Shown piece after piece: positions 32,916 to 43,494 of a DNA stretch of 64,000 nucleotides; position 1 is the stretch's first letter, and the number at the start of each line of letters is the position of its first letter. Source of the DNA: Paracamarosporium sp. OC-R06-R3 (Eukaryota; Ascomycota; Dothideomycetes; Pleosporales; Didymosphaeriaceae). The position numbers and the translations under genes are program-made. The DNA lies in contig JACVRA010000191.1 in NCBI GenBank assembly GCA_019828545.1, forward strand, positions 24,590 to 88,589. Reading direction: 5' to 3'. Under the pieces are notes generated by a model, which ran no database searches, was not told the origin of the DNA, and saw only the letters and a list, made by a program, of their open reading frames with translations.

Positions 32916-34034
32916 AGTCCCGGGGGCATCATTGTCAAAGACGTACTTTCTCTCATAACGCTTTGGGTATATATATTACACAGGATATTCGTCGATGGGA
33001 GAAAATCCGCGAATGGACGAAGCTTATCATGTTCCCCGGGACGCCGCATTGAGGGAGCGCATACGCGGGCCAGGGCCAGATTGCGTCGAATCTAGCCCGT
33101 CTCGCCCTCCAAGACTCGAACAAGATGCTTAAAGCGTCAGAGGTCAACGGTAAAGTGCTCGACAAGATCCACGAGGAATTCAAGAAGATCTTGTTCAAGG
33201 GCGGGATCAAGATCCATTCGTTTCAGAAGGCACGAGGCATATCGGGCAAGAAAGGGCTGGATTGAAAAGGCATGTCATTCACGAAAGCTGTGAAATGCAT
33301 GTCCTGATGGAGCTAATGAGTGTAGGTTGGAGAAGGAATTGACAGAGGCAGTCCGACACGAGTAGGTAGCAGATCTATCGCCTTCTGTTTGCAGTACGTT
33401 GACACCAATGCCGCGGCAGAGCGTGTAGCCACGCCCACCTATTCCATTCCGTTCCGTAAGAATCGATACTTTGCCGGAAGGAAGGTTGAGCCGGACGTCC
33501 CAGAGCAGAAAGAAGCTGATGACCAGCCAGGAGTGTCAGAAAACGGCCGTCGTCGGACTGACTGGGCGGAACGGGGAGATAAGGACGTAAACGTGCTGGT
33601 GAGGCGGTACTTGAGTTCAGCACGAGCGGGAAAGGTGGCTGCTGGTGCTTGATAACGCCAACGCGGATATTTTATTTAGTACCGCAGGCTCAAGCGGCAT
33701 CATCGACTACCGCCCTAAGAGCGAGGCGCGGGTGGCGATATACACCACTCGCATCCTGGACGTGGCCGTGTCGCCGACACGCAGTAACGTGCTAGAGCTG
33801 CTAGACGAGTTAACGTACCTACTTCAGACCACGGCGCAGGACCCCGTCAGCCCCATTCATGCGCAGCTCGTTCCGCAACGCCACGCGATACAACAGCTCC
33901 AAGACAAGACAAGACAGCCAATCTCATACCTCGGTTCCCCTATTCTGAGAACATCCCTTTCTCCATCTATCTACTTGTCGGATTTGGGAGTGTCTGAAGC
34001 GTCGAGCCACATAGAGTGTCTCGCCACGCAGTGA
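32916..34034 (+). pseudogene. Wrecked NLR-type gene: lipase-like domain plus NB-ARC remnant
   Basis: Pieces occur in the order of a fungal NLR. PGGIIVKDVL near 32916 and, from 33030, the GTPH segment, GQIASNLARLALQDSNK and KIHSFQKARGISGKKGL match a SesB-like alpha/beta-hydrolase effector domain. A TGA at 33050-33052 stands where relatives have Arg (GTPHRGS); CGA to TGA is one C-to-T change. From about 33430, YSIPFRKNRYFAGRK matches the linker before NB-ARC. The P-loop region is missing. LVRRYLSSARAGK is followed by a +1 frameshift near 33635. Then WLLVLDNANADILFSTAG (Walker B region) and IDYRPKSEARVAIYTTR match the NB-ARC core. No C-terminal repeats remain. Clearly non-functional. Confidence 0.72.
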
Positions 34035-35007
34035 CGGACATTACTTCTCTCGCTCACGGCGAAGAGGCATCGCGTTGTCACTTGTTTCGCTGGGTAGGAT
34101 AGGATGGGATAGGATAGGATAGGGCGGATAACATGTCCTGTCATGTTGTGTCATGCACGCACGGCACGCAGCACCTTACGACCAGTCATCAATCAGGGCA
34201 CGAACAACAGCACACGCACGCACGCAAATCAATCCAATGCAATACAATCCAACACAATGCTGTTCAATGCATGCATGCAATTACTTCCTTCCGCACCCTC
34301 TCCTTTTCCACACTCTCTCATCTCCTCTCATCTCATCTACCTATCATACACTCCCCCTCTCCCCTCCCTCCCTCCCTCCCTCCCTCCCACACTCCTTTCA
34401 CTCCCCTCTACTTTTCTCCCCTCCCACACACACACACACCCAAACCACGCAAAAAATCCATTGCAAAACAATCAATTCATAACCCATCATCCTCATCCCC
34501 ACCCATCACAAAACCAAAACCCATGCAACCCAAATAAAAAAACCCACCCAATCCAAAACCCCACCAAAAAAACGCCATAAAATGCAGCACAATGCAACAC
34601 ATCCCACACACACCAACCCGAGCCAACCGGGAAAACATGCTGGAGAAATGCAAATAGGATAGGATAAAGCGCAGAAAGACTGTGTATGTCTGTCTGTCTG
34701 TCTTTTTGCGGTGAAGAAGAAGAGAAAAGAGAAGAGAAGAGAAGAGAAGGGTATATAGGTGTTACGAGCGAAGAAGCAGAGATGAGGTGGGGGAGGTAGG
34801 GGGGCGCAAGGTAAGGTGAGGTAAGGTAAGCAATGGTATGTGTACACGACGGACGGACGGACGGACGCTTGATGGATTAGGTAGGGATGCCAGCTGGGTG
34901 ATCCGGATCGATCAGGGAGAGAGAAGCACGCATGCGGGCGGGCGGGCGGGCAGGCGAAGTGCTTGATAAGAATGGGCGCAGACCAGACAAGAGACGACAG
35001 CGCGTCA
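34035..35007. repeat. Microsatellite belt
   Basis: Many different short tandem repeats lie within about 900 bp: GGATA units (34094-34125), CTCC units (34361-34386), AC units (34425-34440), TGTC units (34687-34704), GAGAA units (34714-34750), GGTAAG units (34806-34830), GACG units (34848-34867) and GGGC units (34934-34951). The interval separates the NLR relic from the conserved Cdc27 gene and includes the Cdc27 3' flank. No gene is seen. Confidence 0.85.
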
Positions 35008-37591
35008 TCACATACCCTCGTCCTCGCTGCTCCACCCACCCACATCGTCCTCGTCCCACGTCTCCATTTCCTCCTTGACATACGGCTGCGCCACAGGGTC
35101 CAGCGCCGTGCATATCGTAAAGTACTTGACGGCCTCCGGTTTGTTTCTCAGCCTCTTGTAGGCCTTGCCGATGGACAGGTGGATGTTCGCGTCTCCGGGC
35201 CGGGCGTCCTTGACAATGAGGTAGTCGTGGAGCGCTTCTTCCACGGAGCCAAGCTTGAAGAGGATATGCGCTTTCTTGACACGGGCTTGTAGTGCGTTTG
35301 GATTGAGGCGGAGCGCGGTTTCGTACTGCATGAGGGCAGCCTCGGTCTTTTTCATGCGATCGAGAACCTGGGATATGTTAGCTATAATACAATAAAACCA
35401 AGATACAAAACTCACCGAACCGATCTTCATCGCAAGAAGATCGTTGTTCGGATTGATCGAAAAGGCTGCCCTGTAATGCTTCTCGGCCACGTCGAACTTG
35501 TGCTGCATCTCGTACACCCTCCCCAACCCATACCAACCATTGTAATGCCTGCTGTTTGCGTTAATCGCGCATCTGTACGCATAGCTGGCTTTATCGAACT
35601 CTTCATTAGAGATGTGCTCATGTCCCTGCAGCGTGAACGCATATGCAAACTTCGGATCGAGCTGAGTGGCCCGAGTGAAGCATTTGATTGCCTGGTCATG
35701 CTCACGTTGCAGCGAGAACGCATTCCCGAGAGCAACCCACGTCTGCGGCGCTAATCGGTCCTGCTCGTTTAGAGTGTGGGCAAGGTAAGCTAGATCGGTC
35801 TCCTTGTTTTGTTGCCATAGCACCGTTGAGAAGATATCCATGTCCTCGATGTAAGAAGGTGCACGGTCTCGTACGCGGAGAAACACCTTCTCGGCTTCTG
35901 CCCACATTGACCGCTCGGAATAAGCCTTGCCGATTTGTGCAAGTACCCACGGTGTCTCACGTTGGTGCGTCGATATAGAGTTGAACGCGTCTATGGCTTT
36001 TGCGCACTCAAAGCGGCTTAGGTATCTGTAACCTGATCCTATCCTCAGGAGAAGATCCAGGAGCCAATTCAGAGCCTCTTGCTCTCGAGATGCATCGGAC
36101 GGAATAGCCATTTTCGGTGGCGGGGCCGTCGAAACCATGCTGGATGGCCTTGAATCAGGCTTTGTGACTTCTGCCACATCTACCATCATTTTCCGGTTCC
36201 CACTAACAACTCGGCCAACGTTTCCGACAGAGCTCGTCTTGCCTTTGGTACCGGTTGCCCTTACTTTCCGAAGCTCTCTGCGATCCTTCATCTCTGGATC
36301 TCTGCTCGTTGCAGTCGCATTCCTGCTGCTCAACGAGCGAATTCCACTGAGCATATTCTGAGCACCACTCTGGACGCTTTGTAGCCTAGTACTTCGCCGA
36401 GGCGGGGCTGCTGATGGATCTGCTGCTGATGGTGCATTAGTTGGGGCAGGGTGATGCGTAGAGTGTCCTGACACGGTCCGCTTGTGCCCATTTTGCCACT
36501 GGGGTTGTGGTATTTCCGTTCTCTCATTCGTCTCAGATGCTGGTTTTAACCGGCTCCTAGTAGTTATCGGTCGCATCCGCGGCGGGTCCTCTTGAGCGTT
36601 GAGGTTCTGCATCCTGGTTTTCCGGGTTGGTGCGCGTGGTGGTACATCTAGTGCCTGCCGTTCATTCATAAACTCATTCATAACGGGCCCGCCACCGTCA
36701 CCCATCATGACATCTTCGTCATGAATGCCGTGGCCGTTGAAAGTAGGCGTTTCTGCGTCGTGGAACGCCGAGGCAGTGGGTGGCATGCTTCCGTTGAGCT
36801 TAGACAGCAGACTTGAACCTCCCAAGTTCAGGCCATTAGCCTCGCCGTTTGGTCGCACCGAGGTATTGAAAGGGTCGATATCCGGGGTGGAAACGAAAGG
36901 GTTCTTTGCGTCAAAGCTATCGTGCGATCCTAACGATACGGGGCCATGCCCGTTCATGGCAGAGTGAGAGATCGAAGCCAGCATGTCTGGAGTGATCTTG
37001 AAAATGTTCTGAGGCCGCACAACAGCGCCAATGTCACACAGGCCGGTAAATGCGTCCCACATGAAGGGATTCAGCTTCAGCGATTCCACGTAGTATTCTA
37101 TAGCTTTCTTTGTGTCGCCGTGCGCGCCGTACAGTTTTCCCAGCAAGCAGTAGCAGGCGGCCGCGTCTGGTACATGCCGTCTCGAAGTGTCCGAGTGCTT
37201 GTCTGCAAGACATGTCAGTATCAACCCCGCCTAAGCGCCGTGCCAATGTGTGCTTACTCCAGTGGTTTCGACCTGCCCATAGTCCGCGCGACTTCTCCAA
37301 AGCTTGAGCTCCAGCATCGAAGCGCTCGAGCCCCAAGCATGCCTGCGCAAACACGTAAGCGCAACCCAGGTGCTGTGGCTGGTGTCCCTTTGGTTTAGCA
37401 TAATCGAAAGCGGTTTTGTATCGACCCAGACGGAGGTTGCAGAGAGCCAGCAGGTGTGTAGCGTCTCCATTGCGCGGTTCTTGGCCATGGAGGCGGCTGG
37501 CGAAGAACAGCGCGTTCTCGTAAAACCCATTGTCGAGGTGGTAGTGGACGAGATGCCTCAGCTGGGCATTTACGCCCGCGGGCGGCGACAT
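35008..37591 (-). CDS. CDC27: Anaphase-promoting complex subunit 3 (Cdc27/BimA/Nuc2)
   Basis: Three exons (37258-37591, 35416-37202, 35008-35367) give 826 aa. The last intron is 48 bp and happens to be in frame, so it could be mistaken for coding sequence; removing it restores the conserved MKIGSVLDRMKKTEAAL. N-terminal TPR-like helices include HHL/HYHLDNGFYENALFFASRL and NKHSDTSRRHVPDAAACYCLLGKLYG. A long low-complexity regulatory region (about 230-450) is followed by a C-terminal superhelix of TPRs with the usual W-L-A-Y-F-A-P pattern (CFTRATQLDPKFAYA, AEKHYRAAFSINPNN). The tail is acidic and ends SSEDEGM. APC3 binds the C-box and IR tails of Cdc20/Cdh1 in the ubiquitin ligase that drives anaphase. 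Nuclear. Confidence 0.95.
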
Positions 37592-38067
37592 GGCTCTGTT
37601 CTCGTCGCGGTCCTCGGCGCGTCGGGTCGCGTTGGTTAACGTTGGTTGCTGCGTATAAACAAACTACGGAGGCGGCGTCTTCATGTTATGTAGGCAACGG
37701 GACCACGGTATTCAGAGGTAGGTGAAGGGTCGTAGTCGCGGTGGTTAGCGTTGCTAGGTGAACGCTTCCGGCGAGGTAAACTGGCAGCTGGCTGGCGCAG
37801 GGCACAGGTACAGGCAGCTTAGCACATGATAGCGCGTGCGGTTACCTGCGCTCGAGTGCGTTAGTAAGGGTTTCGGCGGAAGATGCGTGGAGGGAGTGTG
37901 TAGCTCGGTGGGCAGAGCTCGAGCGTGCCTGTTGTTGTGAACTTGAGGTGGCAGGGACCACCCGCCATTCGCTTGCCGCCGGAGCCAACCACATCGAGCA
38001 GACCAGTCCACTGACGTCCGCCGTTTGCATTTCCAATGTGCGCCTGACCGAACATCCACAATTCGCC
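37592..38067. promoter_or_regulatory. Bidirectional promoter between CDC27 and SND2
   Basis: 476 bp separate the two divergent start codons, so the promoters of both conserved genes must lie here. No TATA box or other site could be fixed by eye. Confidence 0.55.
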
Positions 38068-38636
38068 ATGGCGCAGGTGAGGCACCCCTTCTTTTACGTC
38101 CAGGCCAAAGTACTGAAGCATTGCAGAAAGCAGTCAAGACGCTGGCCGCAGCCAACACGCGCCGCCTGAACCAGACCCTCGTCGTAACCCTCATCACCCA
38201 CCTCTTGTTCTGGCTCTTCCGCGCCCTGCTCTTCCGCTCCAGCTTCACCCGCAAGTCTCTCGTTCTCTACCTGCTGTTCGCCTCCCCTCAGCTCTTCATC
38301 AACTTCGTCTTCGAGCGCCAGTCACGTCCCGTCAATGCTGCCGATGGCTCCATCAAGCGTGCGGGGGAGGATCTGGAGGCCAAAGGTCTAACCGAGTACA
38401 TGTGGGACGTCACCTACTGGACATATGGTGTCCTCTTGCTGGTCACCTTCCTCGGCGATTCGGCTTGGATCTTCTGGGGCATCATCCCATTATACAGTGT
38501 CTATCTGGCGTGGACGACGTATACTGGGATGAGAGGTGGTTATCAGGATGCTGCAGGCGTGCCGCAGCCGGGGGCACCGAGCAAGAGGCAGGCCAAGCTG
38601 GAAAAGAGGGGTGGTCAGAAGGTGCAATACCGGTGA
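38068..38636 (+). CDS. SND2: SND2/TMEM208 family ER-targeting protein
   Basis: Two exons: a 9-nt first exon (38068-38076, encoding MAQ) and 38127-38636, giving 172 aa. The junction yields MAQKAVKTLAAANTRRLNQT, the expected start of the family. Three to four hydrophobic segments follow (LVVTLITHLLFWLFRALLF, SLVLYLLFASPQLFINFVF, YWTYGVLLLVTFLGDSAWIF, IIPLYSVYLAWTTY). The C-terminus is basic (KRQAKLEKRGGQKVQYR), as in TMEM208. In yeast the protein helps direct tail-anchored and internal-TM proteins to the ER independently of SRP. It converges with the mS45 gene 270 bp downstream. Confidence 0.9.
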
Positions 38637-38908
38637 TGATGAAAGTGACAGGATTGGATGAATGACTGGTTCAACAACAGCTGCGGCTTCGCTAGGATTC
38701 GGCACGTTTGTGGTACAAACACCCTCGTGCGCAATATGCAAAACCGACGACATCGGAGCGGGCCTGCGACCAAGAACCAAAGAAGATGCACACAAAAAGG
38801 GGTATAGATACAGGCTCCTATCCGAGCGTCTACCCCATGCCCAATGTACCCGCTGCTATGCTACAAGTCCATATACACAGTGATACAATATATCGTACAA
38901 TCGCTCGC

Positions 38909-40321
38909 TTATGCTTCCACCTTGGTTGGGATCTTGACCTGTCCCTTCTTCCTGTCTTGGTGGGGTAGACCATACCTCCAGCCAACGCCCTTTGAGTCTC
39001 TTCCATTCCTGCCCGCGTCCTCCACGCTGACATCCTGGAACACGAAGTCCCATCTCCGCTGTGGAACGGTCTTCTTAGTCTCCAACTCTTGCTTCCTTCT
39101 GGCTTCTTCCGCCCTCTTCTTCTTCTCCATGGTCTCTACATAGCGCTTCTCTGCGAGAGCTCTGCGCTCTTCGTTGGAATACCCGGCCACCTCATCGCGT
39201 ACTACTTTCACAAGCTCCGGATGGGGAATGCGTTCGTCGGCAGGAAGGAGGTTGTTGTCGAAAGCTTTTCCGGCATCCTCACGTGTAAATTGCCGCGATT
39301 CAGCGACAGGAACAAAAAGTTGCTGGCGGGTTGCGGGATGGACAATCAGGTCATTGATTGGCTCGTGCACGACAGGACGCTTGCCAGAGTTCTTTGGAAG
39401 TGACGTATCGATGTAAGGCGTGGTAGGAAGCATGTCAAGCACAGCTTTGGAGTACGGCATTGCGAGGGTTTTGCCCTAGGAAGCAGATCATTAGCTGATG
39501 CCAACTGAAATAACTTTTGAACGCGAAAAAGTAATAGCCAGTGTCAGATTATACATAGAGTTGTTGTGTAACCATGTGGGTGTCTTAAAGACTAATCGAA
39601 TGTTGTAAAGCTCATCATATAGGGATAGGCATATTGGAAGAGAAAATTGAGCACATACCTGAGCAACCCATTGCTTCTCCATTTGCTTTAATCGAACAAC
39701 GGCGCCAACACGCTCGTTGCTCACGCCGAAAGTGATACTCGCAAGCGACACTGTCTTCCCCTCCTTCACCACGAATTGGTATATAGCCTCCCGGAGATCC
39801 TCACTTAATACAGGCTGACTCCGGAAGAACTTGTTCAGTGGAAATGGTCGCAGATCTTCCATCGTTTCCGGTGGTAATTTGTCTTCGTCGCCCTTCTTCT
39901 CTGCTTGCTCCTCTTTGCCATGCTGGCGAGCTGCAGCATCTAGCTCATCTAGCGACTCTTGGCCTTCGATGGCCGTCACAGCCTCTCCGTCTTCTCCCTT
40001 CTCAAGCCCAGCTGTCGCCTTCGCTTCAGCTTCTTTGGTCTTTTCTGGCGTCTTCTCTGGGACGGCGCCAGCTCGAACCAAGTTGCCATACCTATCGTAT
40101 GCTCCGAGGTAATTCGTAGATTTGGGCAGGGGCTGTTTTAACGCTCGGCCGGGACCATTAAGCCACTCGTAGAACTTCCGCCGTCGCTGTGTTACCTGTC
40201 GACATGATGATTGCGAGAAGTCGCGTGTGGTTCGGGCTGGTTGCGCGATAGACTGAGGGCGGACTGAGGGACAGGAGGAGACGGAGGAAGCGAAATTGGG
40301 GGAGCGCAGTCGTGGAGGCAT
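38909..40321 (-). CDS. MRPS35: Mitochondrial small-subunit ribosomal protein mS45 (Bot1/Mrps35)
   Basis: Two exons (39659-40321 and 38909-39475) give 409 aa. The N-terminus is basic, Ser-rich and free of acidic residues, a mitochondrial presequence. Conserved blocks are QRRRKFYEWLNGPGRALKQP, FPLNKFFRSQPVLSEDLREA, FGVSNERVGAVVRLKQMEKQ and then, across the intron, GKTLAMPYSKAVLDMLP. An Ala/Glu/Lys-rich insert (about 100-170) interrupts the first half. Yeast and fission-yeast relatives belong to the mitoribosomal small subunit and are needed for respiratory growth. The C-terminal third has a Lys/Glu-rich helix (EERRALAEKRYVETMEKKK) likely contacting rRNA or neighbours. Confidence 0.88.
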
Positions 40322-41739
40322 GTTTCAATGGCAGCTATACTACCGCATTTCTCAAATTATTACAACAAATGTAAGTGGAAACGCGAAGGGAGCGTGGTGA
40401 TGCAGTGTGGTGATGGCTAGAGCTCCCGGTTGCAGCTTCGAAAATTGTCGACCTCTTTGACCTGCGCTAAGCCGTTTTGGAAGGCGCAGCTGCGACGGCA
40501 CGTGATCGAACACTCGCCCAATCAACGCGAGACATGCCATGGCTTCGAGAACATCGTGAGATCTCGCCTGTTCCTGCTTCTAGAATAGAGTGCCCAGGCG
40601 AGGATCTGCATATCTTATACCTTAGCTTCAGGAACGGTGACATTGCTGCAGGTCGTCGTCACTCCGCGTCAGCGATTCTTCGTTCAGGTCCCCTGGTGCC
40701 ACCACACACCAATGTTTGTCCTGTACATGTATCAAATTTACAAGCCTTTCGAGACGAAGCTCTGATCATTTCCCCATACCAGGAGTATTACGCATATATC
40801 ATACGGATCAAGTATCGTACTCTGATTACCCATGACACACTTTTATTAGGCTCTGTGAACCTCTAAGCACCATGCCCCAGAGAGTGCAAAGCAAAGCGCA
40901 GATACCAAAACACAAATGGAACATTCCGAGTAAATGCTAGAAGAAGCCCAAGATGCTGTAAAGACAGGATATCGTCCGCCGGCAAGTGCAAGAGCGCGAA
41001 ACGAAAATAAGTGCATCGTAGCAAAAACCCCCCAAAGTATATGAAACCCCCGCAACAAAAGACACTTGTGGCTCAGGTATCCCAACAACAATAGCCACCA
41101 TGCAAAGAAAATGAACCCTAAGTGCAAAGAATTGTCTGCTCGACCCAAGTGTAGTCCAGCCATGCTTCCGTGTGTAATAGCGCCGTACCATGTTTGTTCG
41201 CAAAGTCGATGAATGATGTACTCCGTCGCAAGAAACAGTCGAGATAGCCGTACCTGGCTTCGGGTCCACAACTGAGTGACGTGAATCAGATGCCAGCCTC
41301 GGTCCAAGCGAGGCGTCGTCGTCTTCGTCATCGTCATCGTCTAGACCGAGGATGCAACTTGCTTTCCCGGGTTCCTGATCTGTCCAGCAGGAGTAACAAT
41401 GGATGCGTGGCCCATGTGCATCAACGTAAGTGTACTCCTAACGCCCGCTCCCAACTAAACCTATATCAATTCAACGCGCAAGGGGGAATCATCGCTGTAT
41501 GCCTTAAATGTAGCCCACACCCGACAGACGCTTCGGCCATGAATGATTTCCACGCCGGTACCCATGCCCTTGCTGAAAATGAGAAATGAAGCCAGAACCA
41601 ACACAACACCGCGCAATGACAGAAGTGACAGGATATAACGCAGCAATAAAGAACCAAAAGTCAGACGCATGCTGTAATCAATGCTCCCCAACAACACCTT
41701 CATCAATCATGGCAGCGTATCGACTCGAAATCTCAAACC
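40322..41739. other. Intergenic: mS45 promoter and WHI3-like 3' flank
   Basis: About 1.4 kb between two genes on the minus strand. The part next to 41740 is probably a long 3' untranslated region of the RNA-binding protein. Open frames in both directions carry no recognisable domain. Confidence 0.5.
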
Positions 41740-43494
41740 TCAACGCCCCATCATATAGGCGGAATAGTTTCCACCCATACCGCCGAAGCCATTGCCAGGG
41801 CCGTTGGCAGCAAGAGGCGTAGCCATGGGCTGGGTGCGAATAGGGCTCGTCATGTCGTTGTGGCCCATTCCGAACCCGCCGTTGGAATACATGCCGAATC
41901 CAGAAGAGCCGTTCGAGTGGCTTGGAGGGGAAAGTCCTGGAGGAGCGGCAAGTCCGGGTGGAGGTCCCGTGGCGGTGGAGAAACCTGGAGGGGCGGCCAC
42001 GTTTCCTCCAAAGCCGGGCAAGGGCGTGGTCGGCGTAATAGCGGATGCAGGTCCCATTGTAGAGGCCTGGCCAGTGCGGACACCCAAGGGGTTCTTTGAG
42101 AAGCTCAGGCGAATGCCGCCCTTTACACTGTTGTGTAATGGATGGCCATAGAGCTCGTTTAACGCCTTGGTCGCAAACGAGACATCTTCAAACTCAACGA
42201 AACACATAGGACCATTCTGCTTGGTCCGGAAGCAGAGGCGCTTGTACCCTCGTTGCTTAGAAAACAAGGCCTTGAGCTCGTCCTCGGAGGTATCGACGGG
42301 TAGATTGCCGACGTACAAAGTGTTGCAAGGCGGGTTCTGATCCGCAGGATTGACTGGAGGATAGGTGGGGCGGTTGTAATGCTGCTGGAATTGCTGGTAG
42401 CTGGCATTCGGTCCGAGGTTACCAATGGCAGAGGAGATGGAAGAATGGGGTGACATTGCCGACAAGGCTGCGCCGGGTGACTGCATTGTAGCCGCGGAAC
42501 GGGGCGATGCATAGCTGGGCATAGGGGGCGGGCTCATGCCGTTGACACTGTTGGTGTTCAGGGACAACGACGCAAATCCTCTGGTGATTGGCATGCCTGA
42601 GGCTGGGTTGGTGGTCCTGCGCGGCAAAGCGTTTTGCACAGGGCCCGTGCCGTACCCGATGGATTCATTGAGAAGACCGTCATCGTCGTCAGCCTCGTCG
42701 TTGATTGTGTTTTTGCCGACATTGGCAATGCGATGCGGGAACGAGGTATTGACCGGTGATGTCGGCGAGAAAAGATTCGAGACGGGAAATTCTCCGTTGC
42801 CAAGGCCCGGAGTGCCGTTTGGTGGGGACATCTTCTCCAAGCTCTGGAAGGTTCCGTTGTATCGCGAAGATTGACGGCCATTCGCCGTGGCTCCGGCGAT
42901 CCCATTCGTGGTGGAGATGGATCCCTGTCGCATGGCTGTGCTGTCCACCGTGTTGCGCCGAGAACCGATGGCTCCTGGCAGCGTGTCGTGCAGCATCTCG
43001 ACGATCATTGTCGCATCGTTGGACGCGTTGCGCTTCCCGTTGAGAAGGTCGCGCGCCTCCTTCGCGCTTTCCAGAGTGCGAAAGTGCGCAACGGCCGAGA
43101 CGAAGCCCATGTCCTCGGGCGACTTTGGTATCGAAACCAGCTCGCAGTCTATCAGGTCCTTTGCGAAAAGCAAAATGTTGCGCACCGAGTCGCGGTCGCT
43201 GTTGCTGGGGAGCTTGCGCAGGAAGATGGTGTGGGCACCCTTGGGCTCGGGGCTGGTCTCAGCCTCGCTGAAGGAAAGCAACTCATTTTTGTCCAGGTCC
43301 CGCCTCTTGCCTATGGGCGCGGGCATGCTGTAGGCATGCGACGGAGAGAAGACGTCTGCAGTCATGGTGTTCTGGGACGGGAACAGCTGCTTCGGCGGCG
43401 AGGACGAGGTGGAGCTGCTCAGCGAGCCGTGCAGGAACGGGCTGTTGGAAAGGTTCGAGGGACTTGTACTGCTCGGACTCGGCCCACCGGCCAT
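41740..43494 (-). CDS. WHI3: Whi3-type RNA-binding protein
   Basis: Intronless, 584 aa from the ATG at 43494. The same frame stays open for about 1 kb upstream but has no further in-frame ATG that looks genuine. A degenerate RRM-like unit lies near residues 85-160 (HTIFLRKLPSNSDRDSVRN). A clear RRM lies near 391-470 with RNP2 LYVGNLP and RNP1-like GPMCFVEF, ending IRLSFSKNPLGVR. Flanking regions are Ser/Pro/Asn/Gly-rich, with a short Gln stretch (YQQFQQHYN). The C-terminus has PPPGLAAPPGLSPP and Gly/Met-rich repeats. Whi3 proteins bind G1 cyclin and other mRNAs, form condensates and time cell-cycle entry. The identity rests on layout and RRM; a related RNA-binding protein is the alternative. 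Confidence 0.75.
   Translation of the reverse strand: MAGGPSPSSTSPSNLSNSPFLHGSLSSSTSSSPPKQLFPSQNTMTADVFSPSHAYSMPAPIGKRRDLDKNELLSFSEAETSPEPKGAHTIFLRKLPSNSDRDSVRNILLFAKDLIDCELVSIPKSPEDMGFVSAVAHFRTLESAKEARDLLNGKRNASNDATMIVEMLHDTLPGAIGSRRNTVDSTAMRQGSISTTNGIAGATANGRQSSRYNGTFQSLEKMSPPNGTPGLGNGEFPVSNLFSPTSPVNTSFPHRIANVGKNTINDEADDDDGLLNESIGYGTGPVQNALPRRTTNPASGMPITRGFASLSLNTNSVNGMSPPPMPSYASPRSAATMQSPGAALSAMSPHSSISSAIGNLGPNASYQQFQQHYNRPTYPPVNPADQNPPCNTLYVGNLPVDTSEDELKALFSKQRGYKRLCFRTKQNGPMCFVEFEDVSFATKALNELYGHPLHNSVKGGIRLSFSKNPLGVRTGQASTMGPASAITPTTPLPGFGGNVAAPPGFSTATGPPPGLAAPPGLSPPSHSNGSSGFGMYSNGGFGMGHNDMTSPIRTQPMATPLAANGPGNGFGGMGGNYSAYMMGR

Noticed and set aside
34035..35007. Tandem repeats considered as a CRISPR array or centromeric satellite
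   Set aside because: The units are 2-6 bp microsatellites of unrelated motifs without spacers or a higher-order unit.
40846..41337. Minus-strand frame of 163 codons with hydrophobic stretches
   Set aside because: It lies in the probable 3' flank of the Whi3-type gene and resembles no membrane protein family.
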